Source of the DNA: Hyphomicrobiales bacterium
GTDB lineage: Bacteria; Pseudomonadota; Alphaproteobacteria; Rhizobiales; Rhizobiaceae
Direction: 5' to 3'
DNA: 64,000 nucleotides
Assembly: GCA_900473685.1 (NCBI GenBank)
Contig: UCNE01000002.1
Span: 186,001-250,000, forward strand
Of the stretch, positions 1-8,829 are shown piece by piece. The notes beneath the pieces are model-generated. The model searched no databases. It saw nothing but the letters and a program-made list of their open reading frames with translations, and was not told the DNA's origin. Position numbers and translations under genes: made by a program. Within the stretch, counting starts at the first letter, position 1. The number at the start of each line of letters is the position of its first letter.

Positions 1-707
1 GGGAAATCCAGCACGCACTCGGTTCGAGAGTTCTGCACATCGTCGAATACAGCTTGGCGGGCAGCGATGTGAAAGGCTTGCAGGATACCGGACCAAGCCA
101 CCCCATCTGGTTTGAAGGGCGCGTTCAGGCGCTCGATTTTCCAGTCGATGGAGAGGATGCGGTGGTCTGGGTTGCCAGCAACATCACCGAAAAAAATGCC
201 ATCGAGACCCGGTTGCGCCTGCAGAGCGAAACCGATGCCCTGACGGGACTTTTCAACCGGCGCAAACTGATGGATGTTCTCGATAGCCGCTTCGAACTGT
301 TCCGGCAGGACCACCATCCCACCGCCGCCTTGATGTTCGACGTCGACAACTTCAAGCATATCAATGATGTCTACGGCCATCCGGCCGGAGACCAGGTCCT
401 CGTGCTGATCGCCAATGCCTGCAAGGAGGTTTTGCGGGGGAGCGATTTCGCGGCAAGGATCGGCGGCGATGAATTTGTCATCCTGATGCCGTCGATGCGG
501 CGTGACCACGGCCATCTGGTCGCCGACCGCCTGCGCCAGCGCATTTCATCCGACCTGACACGGGCGCTGAACCTTTCCATTACGATCAGTGGCGGTCTTA
601 GCGAATTTTCCCGCACGGATAAGACCTGCGACGAGATCCTCAAACGCGCGGACGACGGCCTCTACCGGTCAAAACGTGCCGGACGTGACCGGCTGACCGC
701 TACCTGA
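1..707 (+). CDS. PAS-like/GGDEF diguanylate cyclase, C-terminal part (5' end outside window)
   Basis: Makes the second messenger c-di-GMP from two GTP. The frame is open from base 3, so the start lies upstream of the window; 234 residues are visible. The first ~65 residues look like the end of a PAS sensor domain (ending VWVASNITEKNAIE), followed by the linker typical of PAS-GGDEF proteins and a GGDEF domain starting at DALTGLFNRR. The catalytic RIGGDEF motif is intact. An RGSD sequence sits exactly five residues before GGDEF, which is the RxxD inhibitory site, so product feedback is expected. No EAL domain follows. An active cyclase is well supported; the input signal is not visible. Confidence 0.9.
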   Translation, partial: EIQHALGSRVLHIVEYSLAGSDVKGLQDTGPSHPIWFEGRVQALDFPVDGEDAVVWVASNITEKNAIETRLRLQSETDALTGLFNRRKLMDVLDSRFELFRQDHHPTAALMFDVDNFKHINDVYGHPAGDQVLVLIANACKEVLRGSDFAARIGGDEFVILMPSMRRDHGHLVADRLRQRISSDLTRALNLSITISGGLSEFSRTDKTCDEILKRADDGLYRSKRAGRDRLTAT

Positions 708-855
708 TGCAAACACCTCGTTCCGTTGTCTCAAAATTTCCATCCTGCGGGGAAAATCGTTAAATCCGCGCTGTCTTCACTCCAAAGAGGGGCTACAAGC
801 GTATCCGGCACTCAAAATTCATCCGAGTCGCCGCCGAAATCCGGATTTTTCTTCG

Positions 856-2088
856 ATGTCGCAGCTTCGCCCCCTCATCCCTCTCCTCATCACGGCCGGC
901 ATCCTGATCGGCGGCAACGGGCTGCAGGGAACCTACATTTCGCTGCGCGCCCTGCAGGAGGGGTTTTCCACCTCGCTGATCGGTCTTGTCGGCACCGGCT
1001 ATAATATCGGCTTTGCCATCGGCTGCATCTATGTGACGCGCATCCTGCGTTCGATCGGCCATATCCGCACATTTTCAGCGATGGCGGCGATTGCCTCGGC
1101 GGCCTCGCTTGCCATGGTGCTTCTGATCGATCCGTGGTTCTGGTTTCTAATGCGGCTGATTGCCGGCATCTGTTTTGCCAGCCTCTTTGCCACCGTCGAG
1201 AGCTGGCTGAATGCGCGGGTTACCAATTCCAACCGCGCCCGCACGCTGTCGATCTACCGTCTGGTCGATCTGGGCTCGGTAACGGCGGCGCAATATCTGA
1301 TCCCGACCGTCGGCATCGAGGGGTTTCAACTTTTTGCCATCGTTTCCATGGCGCTCACCCTGTCGCTGGTGCCGATCTCCTTTGCCGACCGCTCCAGCCC
1401 CGGCGCGCCGGAAGCGATCAAGTTCGATATCAAGGCGCTGTGGAACATCTCGCCGCTTGCCACGATCGGCTGCATCGTCGTTGGCCTTACCAATTCGACC
1501 TTCCGCTCGCTAGGACCGATCTATGCCGAGGGCATCGGACTGTCGATCACGGCAATCGCCACGTTCATGAGCGTCGGCATCATCGGCGGCGTGGTGCTGC
1601 AATATCCGCTTGGCCTCTACTCCGACCGGCTGGACCGGCGGCTGATCATCCTGTTTGCCACCTTCGGCTCACTGCTGGCCGGGCTGTTTCTCGCCTTTTA
1701 TGCCGGCAGCGACGAATGGCTGAACTTCATCGGCATCTTCATCTTCGGTGCCTTCGCCATGCCGCTTTACTCGCTCTGTTCGGCCCATGCCAATGACCAT
1801 GCCGCCGAGGGGCAGCACGCGCTGGTCTCGGCCGGCATGCTGTTCTTCTGGTCGTGCGGCGCCATCATCGGCCCACTGTTTGCCTCTTTCATGCTCGATA
1901 TTTTCGGGCCGCAGGCGCTGTTCATCTATACCGCAGCCGTGCTGGCCGCTTTCATGCTCTACACGTTGCAGCGCATGACCGCCCGGCGCGCCGTGCCAAC
2001 CGGCGAGCGTTCGATGCGGTTCCGCAATCTCTTGCGCACCTCCTCTTTCTTCAACAAGCTGGCCGCAAAGCCCGGGGACAAGAAATAG
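856..2088 (+). CDS. MFS transporter, YcaD-like
   Basis: A 410-residue integral membrane protein of the major facilitator superfamily with about 12 hydrophobic segments in two halves. The loop around YSDRLDRR, between the sixth and seventh helices, resembles the conserved cytoplasmic MFS loop. The overall pattern (GTYISLRALQEGFS near the N-terminus, VESWLNAR in the first half) is like the YcaD group of putative exporters. The substrate cannot be read from sequence. The ATG at 856 has no clear Shine-Dalgarno, so the start is the weaker part of the call. It stands alone, 149 bp after the cyclase. Confidence 0.85.
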   Translation: MSQLRPLIPLLITAGILIGGNGLQGTYISLRALQEGFSTSLIGLVGTGYNIGFAIGCIYVTRILRSIGHIRTFSAMAAIASAASLAMVLLIDPWFWFLMRLIAGICFASLFATVESWLNARVTNSNRARTLSIYRLVDLGSVTAAQYLIPTVGIEGFQLFAIVSMALTLSLVPISFADRSSPGAPEAIKFDIKALWNISPLATIGCIVVGLTNSTFRSLGPIYAEGIGLSITAIATFMSVGIIGGVVLQYPLGLYSDRLDRRLIILFATFGSLLAGLFLAFYAGSDEWLNFIGIFIFGAFAMPLYSLCSAHANDHAAEGQHALVSAGMLFFWSCGAIIGPLFASFMLDIFGPQALFIYTAAVLAAFMLYTLQRMTARRAVPTGERSMRFRNLLRTSSFFNKLAAKPGDKK

Positions 2089-2165
2089 AACCTGCGGGCT
2101 GCGGCAAGATGCGCGCAAATGCCAATTGATGAATACCGGCATCAAGTTTAAACCGGGGCACCTCA

Positions 2166-3587
2166 ATGTCCGGAATCCTGCCCATGCCGATTATCAGCCG
2201 CCGTACACTTCTGAAAGGTTCGGCTGCAGCCGCTGCCTCATTCGCCGTCGGCGGCGGGCTTGCGGCGCGCCAAGGCATTGCAGCGCCGGCACCGTTGCTG
2301 CTCAAGGCGCAATTCACCGAGGCACAGATTGCCAGCGACGGCATCACGCCGAAAATCATGACCTACGGAACAGGCGAGGCGCCGGCCACAGGCATGCCGC
2401 CGGTCATCCGCATGACGAAGGGCAAGCCCTTCGCCGCCCGGCTGGTGAATGCCCTGAACGAACCGACGACGGTCCACTGGCACGGCCTGCGCATCGTCAA
2501 CGCCATGGACGGCGTACCGGAGATGACCCAGCCTTACGTCTATCCCGGCGACGGCTTCGACTATGCCTTCACGCCGCCGGATGCCGGAACCTTCTGGTAT
2601 CATCCGCATTGCAACACGCTGACGCAGATGGGCCACGGACTGACCGGCGTCATCGTCGTCGAGAATCCCGATGATCCCACATTTGATGCCGAGATCGTTC
2701 TCAACCTGCGCGACTGGCGGCTCGGCGCCGGCGGCGCGTTCATCGCCCCCTTCAAGCCACGCGATGCTGCGCGGGGTGGCACCTATGGCACGGTGCGCAC
2801 CACAAACTGGCAGCAAAAGCCGAGCTACGATGCGCCGGCCGGCGGCCTTGTCCGTGTCCGGATCGCAGATACAGACGTAACGCGCATCTATTCGCTCGCA
2901 GCAGAAGGTGCGCCGGCCCTGGTCATGGCGCTCGACGGCAATCCGGTCGACGCGCCCTACCCGCTCGATCTCCTCGATTTCGGTCCCGGCCAGCGTGTCG
3001 AACTCGTCGTGCGCATGCCGGACGACGAAGGCGCCGAAGTCAAGCTCGGCAATCTCCGTGGCTCCAACCCCTTCACGGTTGCCACGTTGCGTGCGACCGG
3101 CGCGTCGCTGAAGCGCGATATCCGCGACGTAAAACCGTTGCCCGCCAATCCGATTGCCGAGGCCGATCTGTCAACGGCGACCCGCATCCCGCTCGATTTC
3201 ACCGCGACGGCCGAGCATGCACCTGTTCCCAGCATTTGCGGCAGCATTGGATATACGTTCTGGGCCATCAACAAGGTACCGTGGCAGGGCGATACGCCGG
3301 ATCCGGGCGCACCGGTTTCCGAGCTGAAGCTCGGCAAAAGCTATGTGCTGCAGGTGAGAAACCGCACCCCGCATGCGCACCCGATCCACCTGCACGGCCT
3401 GAGCTTCCGCATTCTCAATTCCAACAAACGCACCATCCTGCCGCCACCGACCGACACGATCCTGCTTCTGCCCGACGAGCAGACCGAACTCGGTCTTGTC
3501 GCCGATAATCCCGGCGACTGGCTGCTTCATTGCCATATCATCGAGCACCAGAAGACCGGCATGTCGGGATATTTCCGCGTCGTTTGA
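2166..3587 (+). CDS. Tat-exported multicopper oxidase
   Basis: Periplasmic laccase-type oxidase of 473 residues that couples one-electron oxidation of a substrate (phenolics or Cu(I) are typical) to reduction of O2 to water. A twin-arginine signal (SRRTLLKG, residues 11-18) precedes an alanine-rich hydrophobic stretch. All four copper-ligand blocks are present: HWHG near 104, WYHPH near 144-148, HPIHLHG near 400, and HCHIIEH at 455-461 with M466 as the likely axial type-1 ligand. The Met-rich insert of CueO is not evident, so a specific role in copper tolerance is not shown. A second ATG at 2184 would still leave the Tat motif intact and is a possible start. Confidence 0.9.
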   Translation: MSGILPMPIISRRTLLKGSAAAAASFAVGGGLAARQGIAAPAPLLLKAQFTEAQIASDGITPKIMTYGTGEAPATGMPPVIRMTKGKPFAARLVNALNEPTTVHWHGLRIVNAMDGVPEMTQPYVYPGDGFDYAFTPPDAGTFWYHPHCNTLTQMGHGLTGVIVVENPDDPTFDAEIVLNLRDWRLGAGGAFIAPFKPRDAARGGTYGTVRTTNWQQKPSYDAPAGGLVRVRIADTDVTRIYSLAAEGAPALVMALDGNPVDAPYPLDLLDFGPGQRVELVVRMPDDEGAEVKLGNLRGSNPFTVATLRATGASLKRDIRDVKPLPANPIAEADLSTATRIPLDFTATAEHAPVPSICGSIGYTFWAINKVPWQGDTPDPGAPVSELKLGKSYVLQVRNRTPHAHPIHLHGLSFRILNSNKRTILPPPTDTILLLPDEQTELGLVADNPGDWLLHCHIIEHQKTGMSGYFRVV

Positions 3588-3673
3588 GCTTTTTTCGTTG
3601 TGGCACCGGGCGCGAAGGGATACATCGGGTGAGTTTTTAACGGCCGCATTTCCGCCACAGTGATTGAAGTTTG

Positions 3674-4819
3674 ATGATCGAGACAACCGCCGAACTTGCC
3701 GCCGCCTGCAAAACGCTGGCCAGCGGGGAATACCTGACAATCGATACGGAATTTCTCCGCGAGACGACCTTCTGGCCGCAGCTGTGCCTGATCCAGATGG
3801 CCGGGCCGGACATTGCCGTCATCGTCGACCCCATGGCCAAGGATATCGATCTTGCGCCATTCTTCGAACTGATGGCCAATACGGATGTCGTCAAGGTGTT
3901 CCATGCGGCCCGCCAGGACATCGAAATCATCTATAATCTGGGCAAGCTGATCCCGCACCCGATCTTCGATACGCAGGTTGCCGCAATGGTCTGCGGCTTC
4001 GGCGACAGCGTTTCCTACGACCAGCTGGTCAGCCGGATCAAGAGCGTCCATATCGACAAGTCCTCGCGCTTTACCGACTGGAGCCGCCGGCCGCTGACGG
4101 AAAAGCAGCTCGACTATGCGCTGGCCGACGTTACCCATCTGCGCGATGTCTACCTGCACCTGAAGGCCGAGCTGGAGCGCGAAAGCCGCTCGCTGTGGCT
4201 GACAGAGGAAATGGCGATCCTTGAAGCCAAGGAAACCTACGACATCCATCCGGACGACGCCTGGCAGCGCCTGAAGATGCGGCTGAAAAAGCCGATCGAA
4301 CTCGCCGTCCTGCAGAAGGTCGCCGCCTGGCGCGAGCGCGAAGCGCGCAACCGCAACGTTCCGCGCGGCCGCATCCTCAAGGACGACGGCCTTTACGAGA
4401 TCGCCCAGCAGCAGCCGAAAGACGTCGATGCGCTGTCGCGCCTGCGCACCATCCCCAAGGGCTGGGAGCGGTCTGCAGCCGGAACGGCCATCCTCGAGGC
4501 GGTCAATGCCGCCCTCGAACTGCCGAAGGCCGACATGCCGAAACTGCCGCGCCAGAACCAGGCGCCGGAAGGCGCCCAGGCTGCGAGTGAAATGCTCAAG
4601 GTGCTGCTGAAGCTGATCGCCGAAAAACAGGGTGTTGCCGCCAAGATCATCGCCAACAGCGACGATCTCGAGCGGATCGCCTCGGAAGGTCCGAAGGCCG
4701 ATGTCGGTGCCCTGAAGGGCTGGCGGCGCGAGCTGTTCGGCGACACCGCGCTGAAGCTGATCAACGGCGAAGTCGCCCTGCGCTTCGTCGATCGCAAGAT
4801 CGAGGCCGTCGAGCTTTGA
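3674..4819 (+). CDS. rnd: Ribonuclease D
   Basis: A 3'-5' exoribonuclease of the DEDD family that trims tRNA and other small RNA precursors. The exonuclease domain has Exo I (IDTEF, D24 and E26), Exo II (HAARQDIEII) and Exo III (YALADVTHL, the DEDDy tyrosine). An HRDC-like domain follows around residues 205-290 (ELAVLQKVAAWRE). The 381-residue length is normal. A TTG lies one codon earlier, but the ATG at 3674 is the more likely start. It converges on the DUF2000 gene with only 9 bp between the stops. Confidence 0.95.
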   Translation: MIETTAELAAACKTLASGEYLTIDTEFLRETTFWPQLCLIQMAGPDIAVIVDPMAKDIDLAPFFELMANTDVVKVFHAARQDIEIIYNLGKLIPHPIFDTQVAAMVCGFGDSVSYDQLVSRIKSVHIDKSSRFTDWSRRPLTEKQLDYALADVTHLRDVYLHLKAELERESRSLWLTEEMAILEAKETYDIHPDDAWQRLKMRLKKPIELAVLQKVAAWREREARNRNVPRGRILKDDGLYEIAQQQPKDVDALSRLRTIPKGWERSAAGTAILEAVNAALELPKADMPKLPRQNQAPEGAQAASEMLKVLLKLIAEKQGVAAKIIANSDDLERIASEGPKADVGALKGWRRELFGDTALKLINGEVALRFVDRKIEAVEL

Positions 4820-4828
4820 TTTACGCTG

Positions 4829-5236
4829 CTAGGGGTGCATCCTTGCACCCTTGGTGATCTTGTCGGCGATCTTCTTGTCGGCGTGTAGCGCAATGCCGAC
4901 AACCTTGGCATCGTCCGGACCGAACCGGGCGAATATCTCGCGGTTTGCCACATCGTGACCGGTCGAAAACATCTCTTCGACATAGAGCGACGTCTTCACT
5001 TCGCGCTCCAGCGCACGGCGATGAATGGTGCTCATGGTCTTTTCGTCGGCAGAGAGCACGATGACCGGCTGAATACTCAGCGGGTTATAGACGTTGCCAT
5101 CGGCATCGCGGTAAACTTCACCGATAATGCCGGGCTTTTCGGCAATGATGCCGCTGGTCAGGAACGCGGTGACGTTCAGCTTTTGCCAGACGGCCAGGTC
5201 CTCGCGCAGCACGATTGCAAATTTGGTATCGAACAT
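4829..5236 (-). CDS. DUF2000 domain protein
   Basis: Small protein of 135 residues matching the DUF2000 family, beginning FDTKFAIVLREDLAVWQKLNV. DUF2000 proteins are small alpha/beta proteins of unknown function. I chose the ATG at 5236 because the family consensus begins there and the longer frame upstream reads as low-quality sequence. It is divergent from an AraC-family regulator 100 bp away; I infer that the regulator may control it. There is no signal peptide or membrane segment. Confidence 0.8.
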   Translation of the reverse strand: MFDTKFAIVLREDLAVWQKLNVTAFLTSGIIAEKPGIIGEVYRDADGNVYNPLSIQPVIVLSADEKTMSTIHRRALEREVKTSLYVEEMFSTGHDVANREIFARFGPDDAKVVGIALHADKKIADKITKGARMHP

Positions 5237-5336
5237 GAATGCCAACTCCACTCTTGGGAACAGGACGCTTGAAACGTCCGGGGTCTCCATAGCCCGCGCC
5301 GGCAAGGACGATCTTGAACGTTCGTGCACATCGGCG

Positions 5337-6143
5337 ATGACCGACAGCATCAAGGTCGCGCCCGTCTCGGATGGCATCGAGCGGATAGAGGCGCATTTTC
5401 ATGGCGACGCCTTTGAACCGCATCGCCACGACACCTATGCGCTCGGCCTGACGCTGCAAGGCGTGCAGGCCTTCCGCTATCGCGGCATGGTTCGCTATAG
5501 CCAACCCGGCGACATCATCGTGCTCCACCCCGACGAACTGCATGATGGCGGCGCCGGAACCGACGAAGGCCTGCGCTACCGGATGATGTATCTGCCGCCG
5601 GAAATGCTGGCAGAGGCGCTCAGTGATACGCCGCGCGGCCTGCCCTTTGTGCCCTCACCCGTCATCGCCGACCGCACCTTTGCTGCCCATCTGGCGGGGG
5701 TGATGCACGATCTGGATGGTGCCATCGGCGGCCTGCAGCTGGACGAGATGCTGACCGGCATTGCCGACGCCCTGCTGCGGCATTCGGATGGCGGCGGCAA
5801 GGCATGGATGAAACGGACGGACCAGACCGCCATCCGCCGGGCCTGCGACTTCCTGCAAGCCCATTCCGATCGCCAGGTGAGCTCCGATGAACTCGAGGCC
5901 GTCACCGGTCTCGACCGCTTCACCCTTGCCCGGCAATTCCGCGCGGCCCTTGGCACCAGCCCGCATCGATACCTGGTGATGCGCAGACTGGAGCGGGCAC
6001 GGGCATTGATCGGCAACGGCAAAACTCTCGTCGAGATCGCGCTCGATACCGGCTTTGCCGATCAGGCGCATTTCACCCGGCATTTCAAAAAGACCCATGG
6101 CATGACACCCGGCCGCTGGGCGAGCTTGTGCGGCCGGACATGA
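5337..6143 (+). CDS. AraC-family transcriptional regulator
   Basis: DNA-binding regulator of 268 residues. The N-terminal half is a cupin-type sensing domain (PHRHDTYALG near 28-37, HPDEL near 69). The C-terminal ~100 residues carry the two helix-turn-helix units of AraC proteins, with SSDELEAVTGLDRFTLARQF in the first and IALDTGFADQAHFTRHFK in the second, ending in the usual MTPGRW. The start is uncertain: the frame is open further upstream, but an ATG at 5235 would overlap the divergent gene. The ATG at 5337 gives the usual family length. The likely target is the adjacent DUF2000 gene. Confidence 0.9.
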   Translation: MTDSIKVAPVSDGIERIEAHFHGDAFEPHRHDTYALGLTLQGVQAFRYRGMVRYSQPGDIIVLHPDELHDGGAGTDEGLRYRMMYLPPEMLAEALSDTPRGLPFVPSPVIADRTFAAHLAGVMHDLDGAIGGLQLDEMLTGIADALLRHSDGGGKAWMKRTDQTAIRRACDFLQAHSDRQVSSDELEAVTGLDRFTLARQFRAALGTSPHRYLVMRRLERARALIGNGKTLVEIALDTGFADQAHFTRHFKKTHGMTPGRWASLCGRT

Positions 6144-6231
6144 AGCGCCACAAACCGTTACACGAAATTGCTTGACCCGATCTGCCCAAATGGAACAATG
6201 CCTGCAAGCCCCGGGGGAGCGGAGCCGATTC

Positions 6232-7299
6232 ATGAGAGAAATATCCCCGACAGAGAACTGGTTGCTGATCACGCTTGGCATGGCTTTGAGCGGTGTGATT
6301 TATGGCCTGATCGCCTTTCCGGGCGAGCCGATGATCATCGGCGCGGTCTTTGCCGTGTTCATGGGAGTGCCCATGATTGCCTTCGAGCGCCGGATCTTGT
6401 TCCGCCCGCTGTACCGGCGGATCGAGCGGCTTCCCACATTCGCCTACATCGCCGTGGCGTTGGTGATCTACGAGATACTGATGAGTGTCGGTTATGCAGC
6501 GGCAGCTCTGTTGAGGTGGGCGCTGAAGTTTATCGAGCCTAGATCACTGACAGACATCCTCGTCATGCCGTTCCATGTCTTTCTCTATGCGCTGGCCGTC
6601 TGCGCCTTTATCGTCTTCATCCTGCGCGTCCGCGACCTGCTCGGGCGCGATGTGTTCACCAGCATGCTGATCAGCCGCTACCGGCGGCCGGTGAAGGAGG
6701 AGCGTGTCTTCCTGTTCATCGACCTCGCCGATTCGACATCCTTTGCCGAAAAGCATGGCGACCTGCGGGCGCAGGAATATCTGAAGGCCCTGTTTGCCGC
6801 GTTTGCCGAACCGGTCCGGCGCCACAAGGGCGCGATCGACGATTATGTCGGTGATGCCGCGATCGTTACGTGGCCGCTCGAAAAAGGCGTCAAATTTGCG
6901 CGCTGCATTCGCTGCGTCTTCGACATCCTCGACGAGATCGAAGCCAATGCGGCCACCTGGCGCAAGAATTTCGGCCAGGTTCCGCGGCTGCGCGCCGCCC
7001 TGCACGGCGGTTTCATCATCACCGCGGAAATCGGCGTCGACCATCACAAGATCACGTTTTTTGGCGACACGGTGAACACCACGGCGCGGCTGGAGTCGCT
7101 GTGCAAGTCGCTGGGCAGGCAGGTGCTGATCTCCAGCGACCTCGCACAGCGCATCAAGCTGCCGGACACGGTCGCAGTCGAGGACCTGGGTACCCATGCC
7201 GTCAAAGGCCGTGGCCAGACACTCGGCGTCATGGCCTTGAAACGGCAGGAAAAAGTCGAAATGGCGCAAAGTTTCCAGCTGCCCGTCCCTGCTGAGTAA
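6232..7299 (+). CDS. Membrane-anchored class III adenylate/guanylate cyclase
   Basis: Makes a cyclic nucleotide, most likely cAMP, from the NTP. Four hydrophobic segments (about residues 10-28, 34-52, 69-92 and 110-132) precede a cytoplasmic class III cyclase domain. Both metal-binding aspartates are visible (FIDLADST, D164; DDYVGDAA, D208), as is the transition-state motif GDTVNTTARLE (N282, R286). It is therefore probably active, unlike degenerate members. The ATG at 6232 was chosen over a TTG at 6172 and an ATG at 6190; all are in frame and a GGGGGAG lies ~13 bases before 6232. No response partner is nearby. Rhizobia typically carry many such cyclases. Confidence 0.88.
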   Translation: MREISPTENWLLITLGMALSGVIYGLIAFPGEPMIIGAVFAVFMGVPMIAFERRILFRPLYRRIERLPTFAYIAVALVIYEILMSVGYAAAALLRWALKFIEPRSLTDILVMPFHVFLYALAVCAFIVFILRVRDLLGRDVFTSMLISRYRRPVKEERVFLFIDLADSTSFAEKHGDLRAQEYLKALFAAFAEPVRRHKGAIDDYVGDAAIVTWPLEKGVKFARCIRCVFDILDEIEANAATWRKNFGQVPRLRAALHGGFIITAEIGVDHHKITFFGDTVNTTARLESLCKSLGRQVLISSDLAQRIKLPDTVAVEDLGTHAVKGRGQTLGVMALKRQEKVEMAQSFQLPVPAE

Positions 7300-7404
7300 G
7301 CCCTGTCCCGGCCATCGTCACCAAAGCTTCATCCAGCCGTCAATTCGCCGACATCAATGCCCTGCTAAGCGGTACGCCTCGACCAACCGCTCAATGGGGA
7401 TATG

Positions 7405-8763
7405 ATGAAAAACGCTCTTTTCGCTTCCGTGGCTTTCGGCCTTCTGATGACATCGGCTGCTCTTGCCGAAGACACCGTCTTCCCGGCCAAGCTTGCCGCC
7501 CACGCCATCCTGCCCGCCAACACGATCATCGCCGCCCCTGCCGATGCGGCCGATTACCTGAAGACCTCCGGTAAGTTCACGACGCCTGACCGCAAGCGCA
7601 CCGAGGCGCTCGGCACCGTGCCCGGCAAGGATGGCGTACGCCTCACCGGCCTGTCGCTGCCCTTCGACGGCCAGCCGATGCAGGGTTTTTCCGGCATCAA
7701 GACCATGCCTGACGGTACCTTCTGGAGCATGTCCGACAACGGTTTCGGCTCGAAGCTGAATTCGTCCGACACGATGCTGATGCTGCACAACATCAAGATC
7801 GACTGGGACGCGGGCAAGGTTGAAGCACTGAAGACGCTGTTCCTTTCCGACCCCGACAAGAAGGCTCCTTTCCCGATCGTCATGGAAGGCGCGGAAAAGC
7901 GCTACCTCACCGGCGCCGATTTCGACGTCGAATCGATCCAGCCGGTTGCCGACGGTTTCTGGGTCGGCGAGGAATTCGGGCCTTATATCCTGAAATTCGA
8001 CCTCGACGGCAAGCTGACCGACGTGATTGCCACCACCGTTGACGGCAAGCCGGTGACGTCACCCGACAACCCGACGCTTACCGTCCAGGCCGATCCGTCG
8101 AAGCCGATGCCTGCACTCAACGTCAAGCGCTCCGGCGGCTACGAGGGCCTGGCCATGTCGAAGGACGGCAGCAAACTTTACGGCCTGCTCGAAGGTCCGC
8201 TCTGGACCGATGCCGAAACCGTCGAACAGGCCGAAGGCCGCCCGGCGCTGCGCATCATCGAACTCGATGTCGCGTCGAAGGCCTGGACCGGCCGCAGCTG
8301 GCTCTATCCGCTGGCTGAAGGTGGCGAGGCCATCGGCGACTTCAACATGCTGGACGACACGACCGCTCTGGTGATCGAGCGCGACAATGGTGCGGGCACG
8401 GTCGACAAGGCCTGCGCCGATCCGAAGGCACCGGCAGCGGATTGCTTCGCCGTCGGTTCCAAGGTCAAGCGCATCTACAAGATCGAGATGACCGACGAAA
8501 ATGCCGGCAAGGCCGTGCGCAAGATCGGCTATATCGATCTCCTCAAGATCGCCGATCCCGACAACAAGAAGCGTCAGGGCGGCGGCGACGGCTTTTACGA
8601 CATGCCGTTCGTCACCATCGAGAACGTCGATCGCGTCGATGACACCCACATCATCGTCGGCAACGACAACAACCTGCCCTTCTCGGCCGGCCGCTCGCTC
8701 GACAAGGCCGACGACAACGAGTTCGTCCTGCTCGAAGTCGGCGAACTCCTGAACGCCAAGTAG
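7405..8763 (+). CDS. Secreted esterase-like/phytase-like beta-propeller protein
   Basis: A 452-residue exported protein. A signal peptide ends at about ALAEDTVFPA. The body matches the 'esterase-like activity of phytase' family (PF13449): GFSGIKTMPDGTFWSMSDNGFG, GFWVGEEFGPYILKFD and GGYEGLAMSKDG are repeated propeller-blade style motifs. Members are periplasmic or extracellular and often annotated as phytase-like or phosphatase-like, but the substrate is unproven. GGGGA lies five bases before the ATG at 7405; an ATG one codon earlier is also possible. It converges with the RTX gene across a strong hairpin. Confidence 0.82.
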   Translation: MKNALFASVAFGLLMTSAALAEDTVFPAKLAAHAILPANTIIAAPADAADYLKTSGKFTTPDRKRTEALGTVPGKDGVRLTGLSLPFDGQPMQGFSGIKTMPDGTFWSMSDNGFGSKLNSSDTMLMLHNIKIDWDAGKVEALKTLFLSDPDKKAPFPIVMEGAEKRYLTGADFDVESIQPVADGFWVGEEFGPYILKFDLDGKLTDVIATTVDGKPVTSPDNPTLTVQADPSKPMPALNVKRSGGYEGLAMSKDGSKLYGLLEGPLWTDAETVEQAEGRPALRIIELDVASKAWTGRSWLYPLAEGGEAIGDFNMLDDTTALVIERDNGAGTVDKACADPKAPAADCFAVGSKVKRIYKIEMTDENAGKAVRKIGYIDLLKIADPDNKKRQGGGDGFYDMPFVTIENVDRVDDTHIIVGNDNNLPFSAGRSLDKADDNEFVLLEVGELLNAK

Positions 8764-8778
8764 ACCATTTGAAAAACG

Positions 8779-8809
8779 AAGGCCCTGCAGCATGAACTTG
8801 CAGGGCCTT
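8779..8809 (-). terminator. Rho-independent terminator between convergent genes
   Basis: Perfect 11-bp stem (AAGGCCCTGCA pairing with TGCAGGGCCTT) around a 9-base loop. On the minus strand the stem is followed by a CGTTTTTC run, so it best terminates the RTX gene. On the plus strand there is no T run, though it may still slow transcription leaving the phytase-like gene. Confidence 0.8.
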
Positions 8810-8829
8810 ACGGTTCATGATGAGGCGCG

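Noticed and set aside
5127-5336. N-terminal extension of the AraC regulator
   Set aside because: It overlaps the divergent DUF2000 gene and reads as antisense sequence; the cupin domain starts after 5337.
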